Notes: generated by a model not told the origin, from the letters alone. A DNA stretch of 30,714 nucleotides from Chara braunii (GCA_003427395.1 BFEA01000022.1:1510057-1540770), one strand, 5' to 3'; positions 17,933 to 27,755 are shown, counted from the first letter of the stretch. Translations and numbers: made by a program.

Positions 17933-19083
17933 TGTTACAGTCTGCGACTTCACACGGGCCTCCACAAGCCCGACACACCGGTTCAGGGGGACCCAGGCCG
18001 GCCTAGCCAAAGGCCAGGCCTTTTTCCTCCCGGTAGACCCTATTAGGCCACTGGTTGGACCTCGGTATCAACAGACCCAGGTCTGGCCCAAACGACAAAC
18101 CGTTTGGGTCTGGTGGCGCTCTTGAGGCTGCCGCCCGCCGGTCTGGGCTGAACGGCTATTTCGACGATTCAGCCCACGACGCAGGAGGCCAGCATTGAGG
18201 CCGATCGGCCGCCGGACGGTACTTAGGCCGGTCCAGCGGCCATTCCTGCAGGTTGGAGCGAGGAGCAGCCAGGAGAACGCTGCGCTATTTGGTTGAGCAC
18301 AACGCTAGGGACTACAACACTAGTTTAGCGCACTGCAGTCCAAGAGGAGCGAGGAGGTGAGGAGGATTTACCTGCAACCGTGGAGCGCCGTAGCTCCAGC
18401 GACCTGCATCCGGACTCCCGCCGCCGCCAAGATGCCAGCTTGCATCTGCAGGTTTGGTCTGAGGTCCTCTCCATCCTCTCCTCTCCTCTCCATCTTCTTC
18501 TCTCCATCTCCATCTTCTTCTTCTTCAGACTTCTTCTTTTTCTTCTTCAGACTTCTTCTTCTTCTTCTTCAGATTGGAGACTTGATACGAGTTGGACAAA
18601 GATCAGTTTTGGATTTCGGTGGTAAGAGGCTGTGATACTTACCGGATTCGAGACTTGGAGATTGTTGGGGTTGATACTCGGCGGCATCACAGATTGGACA
18701 CCGGTTACATTAGGACTCTGTACCTCCGACATTGGTGACTTATTGTCCACGACATTTTGATCTTGTTCGATGACATTTTGGACTCCCATATTGGTGACCT
18801 ACTGAATTCTATCTCGGTGACATTTGGCGCTGCCTACATCTCCCACCTCCTTCGTCTCTCCTCCCACCTTTCATTTGTGTATGGTTGTACGGGGCCTGAG
18901 CATCGTCTATGATTGGCTCAGACCCCACCATCTCACGATTGTTGTGTGTTGAGTGATATCTGTATGAGTTCAGTCTATGTGAGTCAGTCCATTTATCAGA
19001 CTTTCGCTGCATACATGCTCATCCTATATTGGTTGATCTTTGGTTCTGCCCATACTTGTTGAAGTATTCACGAGTATGCAACA
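17933..19083 (+). mobile_element. Solo LTR (LTR2 family), 1,151 bp
   Basis: Begins TGTTACAG and ends ATGCAACA, so it has TG...CA ends with short inverted termini (TGTTRCA). It is flanked by ACGGG duplications and has no internal coding region. It matches the LTR start at 9055. Inside are TGCATCTGCAG|GT (18452), a CT-rich tract (18460-18570) and diverged GACATTTTG / ATTGGTGACYTA repeats (18715-18830). It interrupts RNase H of element G2 cleanly: HYLHG joins GAQFTVRTDN across it. A solo LTR arises by recombination between the two LTRs of a full element. Plus orientation is inferred from the order of parts in the 9055 copy. Confidence 0.88.
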
Positions 19084-19946
19084 ACGGGGCACAATTCACG
19101 GTGCGCACGGACAACTCTGTTGTCCAGGCTTTTCTGACAAAGTCGAAGCTCACTCCTCGATAGGCTCGCTGGTGGCGTGACCTATCCGAGTTTAGTTTCA
19201 CCACTGAGCACATCAAGGGTGAGACTAATTGGGTCGCAGATGCCTCATCCCGGCGCCTTGACCATGATCTGGAGCAGATCCGGCTTGCTGCCATCTCGGT
19301 CACCACCGTCCACCACTCGGTGATCGACGAGCTTCGCACTCAGTACCGCCACTGCCCCGACTATCGCGATATCCATGCGACCCTTCGGAGTGGCAAGACT
19401 GTCCCGAACTACTCTCTCGGGGACAACGGTCTTGTGTACTGGCACGGTTCACAGGGCACCCGAGAGCTCGGTATTTGCGTTCCCTCCACTGGACAGCTAC
19501 GTGTCCGGGCAGTAGCAGAGTTCCATGACCCGGCCACCGCCGCGCATATTGGCTTCCACAACACATTGGCTCGTGTGAGCCGCCTGTACGTTTGGCCGAA
19601 GTGCAAGGACTTTGTGAAGGACTACGTCGCAGAGTGTCCCACATGTCAAGAGGTGAACAGTGCGAACCACTTGCCTTATGGTTTGCTCCAACCTCTTCCT
19701 ATCCTTGAGGGTCGTTGGAAGTCCATCTCGATGGACTTTATCGGTCCTCTTCGTCCTCCGACCCCCCGCGGTCATGATGCTATTGTGGTCGTCGTCGACC
19801 GCTTCACGAAACGTGCACGCTTTGTTCCGTGCCGCTATGCCATCAGTGCATGTGAGGTCGCCGACATCGTGTTTGACCGAGTCGCGCGTGACCACGGCTT
19901 ACCTCTGAGCATCATATTTGACCGTGATCCGTGCTTTACCAGCTGA
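19084..19946 (+). pseudogene. RNase H C-terminus and integrase N-terminal/core of element G2
   Basis: Continues RNase H: QFTVRTDNSVVQAFL, a TAG at 19161 inside LTPR*ARWWRDL (expected Gln), and NWVADASSRR. A linker leads into integrase with an HHCC zinc domain (FHDPATAAHIGFHNT and CPTCQE), SISMDFIGPL with the first catalytic Asp, and LSIIFDRDPCFTS with the second. A stop at 19944 follows a frameshift; the rest is in the next feature. Together with RNase H part 1 it belongs to a chromovirus-type element different from A. The codons are GC-rich at position 3, unlike element A. Confidence 0.88.
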
Positions 19947-20253
19947 TTCTGGCGACGGTTCCACGAGGTTTCCGCACCCAGCTCCGCTTCTCCTCGTCTT
20001 ACCATCCCCAGTCTGATGGTCAAACCAAGGTCACGAACAGGACTCTTGGAGACATTCTCCGAAAGATTGTTCATGACGACCAGCAGTGGGATCTCCATCT
20101 TGCCCACACGGAGATAGCCTACAACCACGTCGTCTTGCCAGCCACGAGGATGTCGCCTTACTATTGCGACCTCGGCTATCACCCTCGTGTTCCCGCGGAC
20201 TTCCTTCGACCGTCACAGATGCACCCCGACCACAAACAGTTATCGGGTAGCTG
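19940..20253 (+). pseudogene. Integrase core, second part, element G2 (catalytic Glu replaced)
   Basis: One frame over from the preceding part, it reads RFSSSYHPQSDGQTKVTNRTL, IVHDDQQWDLHLAHTEIAYN and YHPRVPADFL, the end of the integrase core. The Glu of the D-D-35-E triad, normally in DGQTE, is Lys (AAG at 20027-20029), so strand transfer should be lost even if the frame were continuous. The similarity stops near 20253 where a repeat insertion begins. Confidence 0.85.
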
Positions 20254-20793
20254 AAAATTCAGGAATGAAAATTCTGAAGTGAGAGTTTTGGGCAGTCTGA
20301 AAATCCTGAATGGTCTTGAAATGGTGAAAGGTCCGAAGACCCTAAAAACGACATGTTTAGGCAGGCTGCNNNNNNNNNNNNNNNNNNNNNNNNNNNNNNN
20401 NNNNNNNNNNNNNNNNNNNNNNNNNNNNNNNNNNNNNNNNNNNNNNNNNNNNNNGACCCTAAAAACGACATGTTTAGGCAGGCTGCATCCTGATGTGGTG
20501 AAGGTTATCTTGAAGTGGTGAAGTGAGAGTTTTGGGCAGTCTGAAAATCTTGAATGGTTCTGAAGTGGTGAAAGGTCCGAAAACCATGAAAACCACCCTT
20601 CAGCACTTGAGGATGCAGCCTGCCTAAAGAGGTGGTTTTCAGGGCCTTCGGAGCTTTCACCACTTCAGGACCATTCAGGATTTTCAGACATGAATGGTCC
20701 TGAAGTGGTGAAAGGTCCGAAGACCCTGAAAACCACCTGTTTAGGCAGGCTGCATCCTAAATTGGTGAAGGGTGTCCTGAAGTGGTGATGAAA
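20254..20793. mobile_element. Fold-back repeat insertion within integrase of G2
   Basis: Built from several copies of a unit of roughly 135 bp (TCTGAAAATC, TGAAGTGGTGAAAGGTCCGA, GTTTAGGCAGGCTGCATCC). Forward copies lie before and after the N gap. One copy at 20611-20677 is inverted and pairs with a forward copy at 20691-20757: 67-bp arms, 3 mismatches, 13-nt loop. It separates two integrase segments of element G2. Target duplications were not identified, and the gap prevents a full count of units. Confidence 0.75.
20370..20454. other. Assembly gap (85 N)
   Basis: The 32 bases on each side (20338-20369 and 20455-20486) are the same, so the gap falls inside a tandem repeat and its true length is unknown. 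Confidence 0.98.
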
Positions 20794-20803
20794 AATACGA
20801 CTG

Positions 20804-21270
20804 TTGTTAACCTTCTCTCACCCCGACACGAGTTGTCCCGCGCTGGATAATTGGGTTGCACACATGACGTCGATCATGAAGATCGCGCATGAGCACATAG
20901 TCGCTTCCCGAACTCGTATGGCAGTACGTGCACACCGATTGAGGATGGATCATCCATTCAAAGTCTGTGATGATGTACTTATCGACGCCCGCCACTTAGA
21001 GCTCAAAGTGGACACGCTTCGCACGTGTCGGTGTCGCTTCTTTGGCCCATGCCACATTCTCCAGGCCGTCAGTTCTGATACCGCTTCTAGCCCGGTCAGC
21101 TTTCATGTGAAGTTGCCCGACTACCTACGCCACGCTCGTGTGCACGATGTCTACCACGTCTCATTACTGCATCCCTACCGCAGACCACCTAAGCGTTTCA
21201 TTGGACGACCATACGAGCGCAATCCACCCATCATGGTGGACGATCACGAGGAGTTCCTCGTTTCAGACAT
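20804..21270 (+). pseudogene. Integrase C-terminal region of element G2
   Basis: Reads LDNWVAHMTSIMKIAHEHI, RMDHPFKVCDDVLID, then CRCRFFGPCHILQAV, PDYLRHARVHDVYHVSLL and HPYRRPP. These correspond to the typical post-core tail of Ty3/gypsy integrase (the GD.V.. and GP..I.. region and the VFHVS-L-P motif). The chromodomain follows in another frame after a frameshift near 21265. Confidence 0.85.
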
Positions 21271-21491
21271 ACATTGGTTGTCGAGTCACCGACGACAACC
21301 CTCCCCATGTCGAGTATCTCGTACGTTGGAAGGGTTACCCTGATGAGGAGGCTACTTGGGAGCCCCTCGATCACTTGCTGCATGCTCGCATGCTGGTGCG
21401 TGCCTATGACCGTGCTCGTCGTGCTGGGTTGACTGCTCCTCCTCAACCCATTGACCCTCCTCCTTCTCCCTCGGTTGAGGAGATTGCTTAA
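21240..21491 (+). pseudogene. Chromodomain at the Pol C-terminus of element G2
   Basis: Carries the signature VEYLVRWKGYPDEEATWEPL of a chromodomain, then HLLHARMLVRAYDR and a Pro-rich tail to a stop at 21489. In chromoviruses this module guides integrase to methylated-histone chromatin. It is out of frame with the preceding integrase tail. After it, 21492-21590 still reads RRPPARYDD in another frame before untranslated sequence. Confidence 0.88.
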
Positions 21492-21591
21492 GTCGAGCCT
21501 GCTCCATTTGAGGCAGACCTTCAGCAGCAGCCGGATGCTTCTGAGCGTCCACAGCGCACTCGTCGTCCTCCTGCTCGATACGACGATTGAC

Positions 21592-22689
21592 TCTGACTTA
21601 TCTTCCCACGTCTTTGACTTCTCAGTACTCCATCCACTCCAGTTTTGCCACTTCACCTCGTCGACGTTGCGGCTCTTCCTCGACGACATTCCGGACTTCT
21701 CATCATGTACGTCATCGGCAACTTCATGGACTTTGTCACGATCAACTCCGCCTACTTCAGACGTCGTCGCTGTCTGACCACCTTACCCAGTACAGTACCC
21801 TGGTTGTGTGACATGATGGCTCCCTTTGCCGGGTTCCTCTGAGTTGGGCTCTCCCTTGGTATACGCATGGGCAGCGGGATCGTAGCGTTGCCTCGGCTTC
21901 CCATCTTACGGATCTAGCTCCGACTTCTCCCATCTTAGGAGTCATTTGCATGATTCCCTTAGCCATCAGTTTTTCTACCCTTTGTCGGCCCTCACGCGCT
22001 AGTTGTCGACATTGCGCGCTGCAGAGACGTCCTCATGGGAAAATTGTGCCTACGTGGCACCTCGTTGTGATCAGATCTCGTGAGGTTGGTATCTGGGACA
22101 TTCTTTCCTGACGTGGAGATGTTGAGATTCCCGAAGGAGAAGTGGAGATTTGAGGGGTTTCTATCTACGTGGACATGATGGATACGTACTCTCCCACCTT
22201 CTAAGTCTATCCTCCCCCTCTTCTCCTTCGTCCTCTAGTTACGAAACGTTGGCTGAACACTGGCAATACGCATGTTGGCATTGTGCGACGACAACGCGAG
22301 ACTGCTACATTTGTGTGTTGGCGCCTCTCTACTCTGGCAACAACTTTCTTCATGTATGCTGACGTGGCACTTGCCACACTATCTTCGACATTGCCGACGT
22401 GGCGCTGTCGAGCGCATCGGTCCGGCACCTCACAAGGCAGCGCGGGACCCTCTCGGCCTAAGGTTGACACAGTCAAACATGCAATACTGCCTTCCTCCCA
22501 CCTTTCCCCCAGATGCAATCCCACAGTCTCCTTTCAGTCAAACAATGAAGCTGAAACTGACATTGCACACACATTCCTTCCTTAGGTCTGGTTTATGTCC
22601 TGAAGTCAAACTGAAAGCCAAAGTAGGGATGCAGACAACATATTCAGTCAACCATAGAAAGAAATACAAATATGGGCTATAACTGGGTT
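21592..22689. other. 3' flank or LTR of element G2, gene-free
   Basis: No domain-bearing frame. A purine-rich run near 22130-22157 could be a polypurine tract. Five ACGTGG cores occur at 22052, 22111, 22167, 22362 and 22397, three of them ACGTGGC. LTR ends are not defined. Confidence 0.4.
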
Positions 22690-22698
22690 TATAAAAGG
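22690..22698 (+). promoter_or_regulatory. TATA box (TATAAAAGG)
   Basis: Strong TATA consensus, followed by gene-free DNA. It could be an LTR promoter; no gene is recognisable downstream. Confidence 0.5.
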
Positions 22699-24270
22699 AA
22701 AGCAACGATTACCTCTAAGTTCCCTGCCTCCAAAACTCCTTTTGAGTTCCGGCGAGCTCCCGCAATCGGTGGGCTGACTCCCCACAGAGTCTTGTTGGGG
22801 TCCTAAGGGTTGCAATCCCGCCTGCCGCCTTTCTCTCGTAACAGGACTAGACTTAGATTAAGAAAGATAGAATGAGGGGTTTCAAACTCTCGAGATGCAA
22901 GAGAGGGACAACTCAACTCGCAGGAGAGGGCCTTGCAATCTCTAATCGCCTGAGGGCCCCGCAATGGCGGGCAAAACGCACAGCAACTTGGTCAACAGAA
23001 GCCAAACCACTTGTTGTCGACTCCCTGATGACCCTTTAGTTCGCAGCAATATTCCCCCTTACAAGGCTCTGGTCACTTCCTCAAAGTACAGGCTACTCCC
23101 TCCAACCAGTTCTCGTTTCACAACATAAGAAGGGCGCATTCAAAACAAAGCTCCTGCTACGAAGACACCGCGTAAACGCCGCTAACACACTGTATGCACT
23201 ATGAGGCACAACATCGTGCAGCGAATCTGCAATCTGCATGGTCATACCAGCAACAACTCAGTAAACAGCGGCTTGACAAACAGCAGCGGCCCTGTGATTT
23301 GATCAGGTACGCGCTCCCCGTGATCTTAGCCCCTTCGCCTTTGCAACGGCCAGCCACCTTCACGGCACCGGTCGAAAGGGAACAAATGGAAAAAACTTCC
23401 ACAACTTTCGTCATCTCCATGCATTCACCTCCGTACGCTTGCTCTACGGCCACACCCTTTACACCCCTTCACAAACTGTGCAAAGCGAGGTCGAGTCCTT
23501 CCCTTGGGATCCGGCCATGTACTGTGCCAACTCATATTGGGTCNNCGCCCAACTNGGCTCAATNNCCCGACTTTCGGTTCACCCCTCAGTGCCAGTCCTG
23601 CCNTAGACANCGCANCCTCAAGCTCCTCCCTCACTCTTCAGTAGCTCGGCTTGTACTTGCGCCGGTCTTCTCGAACATGCAAAACGAGGACGAATCTCCT
23701 TCAAGGAGGAGACCAGGTACGNTCCCTCACTCTTCAGTAGCTCGGCTTGTACTTGCGCCGGTCTTCTCGAACATGCAAAACGAGGACGAATCTCCTTCAA
23801 GGAGGAGACCAGGTACGCATCTCCTTCCTTCGCCTAGTTATACACTTAACTTGGGCGGGCGTTCCCGCCCGACCTGAGATCAACTGGGCTACTCTTGGTT
23901 CACTCGCTGCTGCCACGGGAATCCTCGTTGGCTTTTCTTCCTTTGCCTCTCTCTCTCTCATTAACGACTCATTTGGCCGTTCTTCCCTTGATCGGTGCGC
24001 ATCCGTCCGCGATGCTGCCTGTCAGCGTGACTCGAGGTCGGATTTTTCCTTACGACGCATTCCGGCTCCAGTTTAGGGACGAGCCCCCCCTTTTTCCCTG
24101 TCTCGCTTGCTCCGCCAACTGTCCGCTACCAATTGCTCGTCATTCTTTCGCTTCTAAACCTGTCTTTCACGCACAGCCCCACTTCCTACTAACCTCTCCT
24201 TTACTAACTTTCTGTGCAATCTAACTTTGAAAACGAAGTCGCCAGTCCCAAAAAACAACTTATAATCTTC
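22699..24270. other. Gene-free stretch with ambiguous bases
   Basis: A 227-residue open frame at 23194-23877 runs through N runs and a duplicated segment and shows no family signature. A GGGCGGG-cgtt-CCCGCCC hairpin lies at 23853-23870. I cannot name anything else. Confidence 0.4.
23627..23818. repeat. 96-bp tandem duplication beside N runs
   Basis: TCACTCTTCAGTAGCTCGGC at 23631 recurs at 23727, and the identity runs to CCAGGTACG on both copies without a visible mismatch. Single or double N bases cluster at 23544-23615 and at 23722. A recent duplication or an assembly joint would both explain this. Confidence 0.9.
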
Positions 24271-24302
24271 TTTCACTCGATTTCATCAAGAATCGAGTGA
24301 AA
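24271..24302. repeat. 12-bp perfect inverted repeat TTTCACTCGATT
   Basis: Arms 24271-24282 and 24291-24302 with an 8-nt loop. A diverged relative lies at about 24453-24490. It is the first of the inverted repeats that crowd 24.3-27.8 kb. Confidence 0.9.
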
Positions 24303-25070
24303 TCTTGATTCTCCTCTCCCCATCGCCTCTCCTTTCACCATATCCTGCGCACTAACTCTTCTTTCTAACTACTCTTCTATTGACTATCGCCCTAATCCAA
24401 CCGAAGGTTCCGACTCGCCTGCCCCCAAACCTCAAAGACGTGCTTTCCTTCGCCTTATTTCATTAAGATTCGAGTAAGATCTTGAATCTCCACCTCTGGT
24501 GTCCGGACTGGTGGGTCCCAAATAACTTCCCATCATTCGAGAGATTGAATATAGACAAATTGTGCACTACAGAGAAATCTAGAGTGAGGAGGCAGGAGAG
24601 GGAAAAGATAAAGGATTAGGCCGCAGGAAGGAGTAATGCCCTGGGGTAAGAACCACAGGGGGAAAGAACTAGCGGCGGCAAGCAAGCGAGCGCAAGAATA
24701 GGGGCACATAGAACATGGCAGGAGGCCGAGAGGGACGCTGGAATCCAACGAGACTAAGGTCGAGGGGCCCTTGAACCAGCGAAACGCGGTACGACAGCGG
24801 CAAAAGAATGAGGGAGTCGAGAGATGGGCGGTCCGGAGGCCGCAGGAAGATAGGGAACGAGGGGCCAACATGGGGGCCACCTACGGGAGCCTCGGGTTGG
24901 GGTCCCACGACCAAAGAAATCGGCGCGTGCTAGGCACGAGAAGAGACAAGGGAGAAGGGTCACTATGGGGCGGCAAAACGCCCAAGGGACGTGGGACACC
25001 TTGGGGAAAGGCACCCAGGGCCACGTGAGACTAAGTAAAAGTAATGGTATCCGGGGCGAAATGTGTCGAG

Positions 25071-25171
25071 GACCACCCGTGGGACTAAGTGCCGGGAACC
25101 GCCGGCGGGACTAAGTGTCGGGACCACCGTCGGGACTAAGTACCGGGGACCACCGACGGGACAAGTGGCGG
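25071..25171. repeat. Short GC-rich tandem repeat of about 28 bp
   Basis: About four diverged units around GGGACTAAGTGCCGGGACCACC between 25071 and 25171. A diverged GGGAC/GGGAACCAAGTGG version lies near 26250-26400. Confidence 0.75.
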
Positions 25172-25239
25172 GGACATGTGAAAGCCCCAGGAAGAAACGG
25201 TGGCGCAGCATGAGGGAAAAATAATAAAGACAAGGTGCA

Positions 25240-25263
25240 CCGTCAAGATCAAGATCTTGACGG
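25240..25263. repeat. 11-bp inverted repeat, 2-nt loop
   Basis: CCGTCAAGATC, AA, GATCTTGACGG. It is degenerate at 26463-26486 and re-formed with another sequence at 26207-26225 (CGTGAGAT/ATCTCACG). Confidence 0.9.
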
Positions 25264-25508
25264 CCAAGAATATTAGCACCACTAGTAGCAAACGGGAAGG
25301 CCAAAAGGAAAAGAAGAAGTAAAGAAAACTGAAGTGGGAGGCATGGGAGCAATCCGAAAAATCTCGGATCAGCCTCCCTCAAGAAAATAGAGTCAAGAGA
25401 GACCCCATGTGAAAAATAGGCCTCCGGGAGAAAATCGAATAGGAGGGGTCATTGTGGGAGAAACGTAGGAGTAAAAGAAAGCTCCCATGGGCATGGGAAG
25501 GCCATTAT

Positions 25509-25534
25509 TGCAGTCCGAGAAATAACGGACTGCA
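25509..25534. repeat. 9-bp inverted repeat TGCAGTCCG/CGGACTGCA
   Basis: Loop AGAAATAA. A near-identical copy with loop AGAGATAA is at 26082-26107. The same CAGTCCG/CGGACTG arms appear in different settings at 26580-26614, 27567-27599 and 27713-27755. Confidence 0.92.
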
Positions 25535-25869
25535 CCTTGGGCATAGGAAGGGCCAAAACTAAGAGGAAGAGGCTAGAAAAGGGCCTTAACGGCCACTTGA
25601 CACTTGGCATGCTAAAAAAACAAAGAGAAAAGAAAAGAAAATGTGGGAAAATAAGACAAAAAGAGTGAGAGGGAGTGAGTGAGTTGGCCGTCAATAGGGA
25701 CTGCCACAAGTAGGGACTGGCGGGGCCCTACTGTCCAAGAAAGGAGGAAAAAGAAAAGAAAGGAAAAAAAGAGAAAAGAAAAGAGAAAAAGACCTTAACG
25801 GTAAAAAACGGTCACTTGGGGAGATTCATCCATACCAGATTCATTGTGGAATATTTCGGTTACAAAAGA

Positions 25870-26004
25870 CTTTGATTTTCTTTTATTTTTGCAGAGAAAA
25901 TCAAAGAAAATCAAGGCCCACGCAACCGGAATAAAACGGATTACATGCATGAGGAGAAACACATGTTTTAGATGCATCCGAAGCCAAAATCAAGTTCGGA
26001 TGCA
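25870..26004. repeat. Two adjacent hairpins (12-bp and 10-bp arms)
   Basis: CTTTGATTTTCT/AGAAAATCAAAG at 25870-25881 and 25895-25906, nested inside a TTCGGTT..AACCGGAA pair. Then TGCATCCGAA/TTCGGATGCA at 25973-25982 and 25995-26004. All arms are perfect. Confidence 0.88.
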
Positions 26005-26579
26005 GATGGGAATTGACCGTTTCTTTTTCTTTTAAGTAGGGGCTAGTTGTGGGGCTATGGGACTAGAGAGATAGCCATGACTGCAGTCCGAGAGATAACG
26101 GACTGCATGGGGGTGCCTAGGCTAAGGGAAAATGAGCCACGGCAAGCCCGGAAGGCTAGAAATAAGCAATTTCGGCATGGGGCAAGAAAAGACGGTAAAC
26201 GGCGATCGTGAGATAAGATCTCACGGCCTAGAAAAATTGGCACGCATGTAGAGAGGATGGGACCACCAATGGGACACCATTCGGAATGTTGTCGGGAACC
26301 AAGTGGGTCCAAATAATAAAAATCGAAAAATGGGACATGCGAGGGCAGGGCCGCTGGCGGGACAAGAAAATGGAACTAGTATGGAGGAAAGTGGCGGGGA
26401 CTTGGGATGTCCCAAGATACCATAAGCAAGCACAAGGGATATGTGTGCAAGCAAACGGCACCGTCAAGATCAAGAATCTAGACGGTGGAAAATATTAGCA
26501 CCACTAGTGCAAGCACTAGTGGGAGCAAGTGGGAGAGTCATGGGAGAAAGAAAAGTGAAATAATGATGTTGAGAGGGCT

Positions 26580-26614
26580 GCCTAGCAGTCCGGGATATCT
26601 CGGACTGGCTAGGC
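26580..26614. repeat. Long hairpin GCCTAGCAGTCCG with one bulge
   Basis: The left arm pairs with CGGACTGGCTAGGC on the right with a single unpaired C; the loop is 8 nt. It is the diverged equivalent of the shorter 25364 hairpin. Confidence 0.88.
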
Positions 26615-27157
26615 ATGAGAAAATAGAGCCTTGAGAGACTCAACATGAGAAAAAGGCTGCCCTTAGAAAATCGGAGCAAAGGGGGCTCAAAATTGGGCAA
26701 ACGGGAGCAAAGTGGAGCCCTCTAGGAGCATGGGGGTGCCATTGTTGAAATCCAAGATGTAACGGCCAAGTAACAACCATGAAGCTGGCCTTGAATGAGG
26801 CCTTAGGGCCTAGAAAGAAGGTGCACAACAGTTTGACACTTGTCACAACTGAAATAAAAGAAAAAGAAAGAAAAATGGGATAGAAATGAGGGAGAATGAG
26901 ACAAAAAGGGAGAAAAGAGTGGAGGAGAGTGTGTCGGCCTATTGGGACCTGCACAGTAGGGACCGGCAGGTCCCAACTGTGACCTCATCCCTCCTAGAAT
27001 AAGGGAGGGCAATCCGGAATGTAGAGATATGACCCTTGGGGCCATATCTCAATAAAATCTGAATTAAAAAGCAGAAAATGAGAGAAAATGCAAAAAGGAA
27101 AAGATCGGTTTTCTTTTGGACCATGGATCTGAGAATAGATCTCATGGTGGAGAGGAA

Positions 27158-27193
27158 CTAGCCGTTTTTTGTGGGCCAGCTCAAAACGGCTAG
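27158..27193. repeat. 11-bp inverted repeat CTAGCCGTTTT/AAAACGGCTAG
   Basis: Perfect arms around a 14-nt loop. Just upstream, 27121-27147 forms CCATG(g)ATCT / AGATCTCATGG. Confidence 0.9.
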
Positions 27194-27361
27194 CTCCGGA
27201 ATGAGGTGGCAGCCCAAAATGGAAAGAAACAAAAGAGGGAAAAAGATGAAACTGTGCATTTGGCCCAAAAAGAGAGCCAGATGCACCAAAAATTGAAAAA
27301 GTGGACTTAGGGGCTCAAAATTGAAGCAAGGGCTACTAGGGGGTGGCACGGATTATTGCTG

Positions 27362-27388
27362 GCCTTGGATCTCAGCCAGATCCAAGGC
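27362..27388. repeat. 10-bp inverted repeat GCCTTGGATC/GATCCAAGGC
   Basis: Loop TCAGCCA. It resembles the 15942-15975 stem next to a TATA box. Further perfect stems follow at 27498-27523 (CCCCTTGGG), 27567-27599 (GCAGTCC around the palindrome GTTGGTACCAAC) and 27658-27688 (GCCTTGGGG). Confidence 0.88.
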
Positions 27389-27712
27389 TGAAAATGTGCC
27401 GCCGCATGGAAAAATGCTCCGGCCTACCCAAGGGAGGCCAAAACTTGAAAAAATCAAGAAAAAGGCCCACAAGGTCTTTTTCTTTCAAGTATTGATTCCC
27501 CTTGGGCATTAGAACCCAAGGGGGCATCATTTGAGCAATGGAAAAGAGGCCGAAGTAGGCCAAGAGGCAGTCCAAGTTGGTACCAACCACTCGGACTGCA
27601 TGTACTTGGCCAAAATGAGGCCCAGGTACCTCTAGAAGGGCCTAGTAGGGGAATTTTGCCTTGGGGGTACCTCGGTTCACCCCAAGGCACTTGGAGAGGC
27701 TCATGGGCTGGC

Positions 27713-27755
27713 CGGACTGCTGGTTTCAGCCTACATAAGCTGAGGATGCAGTCCG
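27713..27755 (+). promoter_or_regulatory. Inverted repeat around a TATA-like site
   Basis: CGGACTGC (27713-27720) pairs with GCAGTCCG (27748-27755). Between them an inner TCAGC/GCTGA stem holds CTACATAA (about 27731-27738). The position matches the TATA boxes of the other leaders; the TATA match itself is weak. Confidence 0.45.

Larger units (their letters stand above)
25190..27005. repeat. Diverged large tandem repeat with embedded hairpins
   Basis: 25190-25760 aligns with about 26420-27005, offset about 1,220 bp. Shared landmarks in order are CCGTCAAGATCAAGA (25240, 26463), ATATTAGCACCACTAGT, a TCCGA..TCGGA hairpin (25364, 26587), GAAAATAGAG, TTTGACACTTG-like, AGACAAAAAG.GAGA and GGGACYGSC. 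A shorter related part lies at 26082-26240. It is gene-free and purine-rich on this strand. It is probably the upstream region of an LTR whose promoter lies near 27733. Confidence 0.7.

Noticed and set aside
21338-21345. Second hammerhead core (CTGATGAG)
   Set aside because: It is in the chromodomain coding sequence, with no GAAA partner or stems. CTGATGA at 1826, 4365 and 17866 fails for the same reason.
23853-23870. GC hairpin as a bacterial-type terminator
   Set aside because: No T-run follows and all context is eukaryotic.
23194-23877. 227-residue open frame
   Set aside because: Runs through N bases and a duplicated segment; no family signature.
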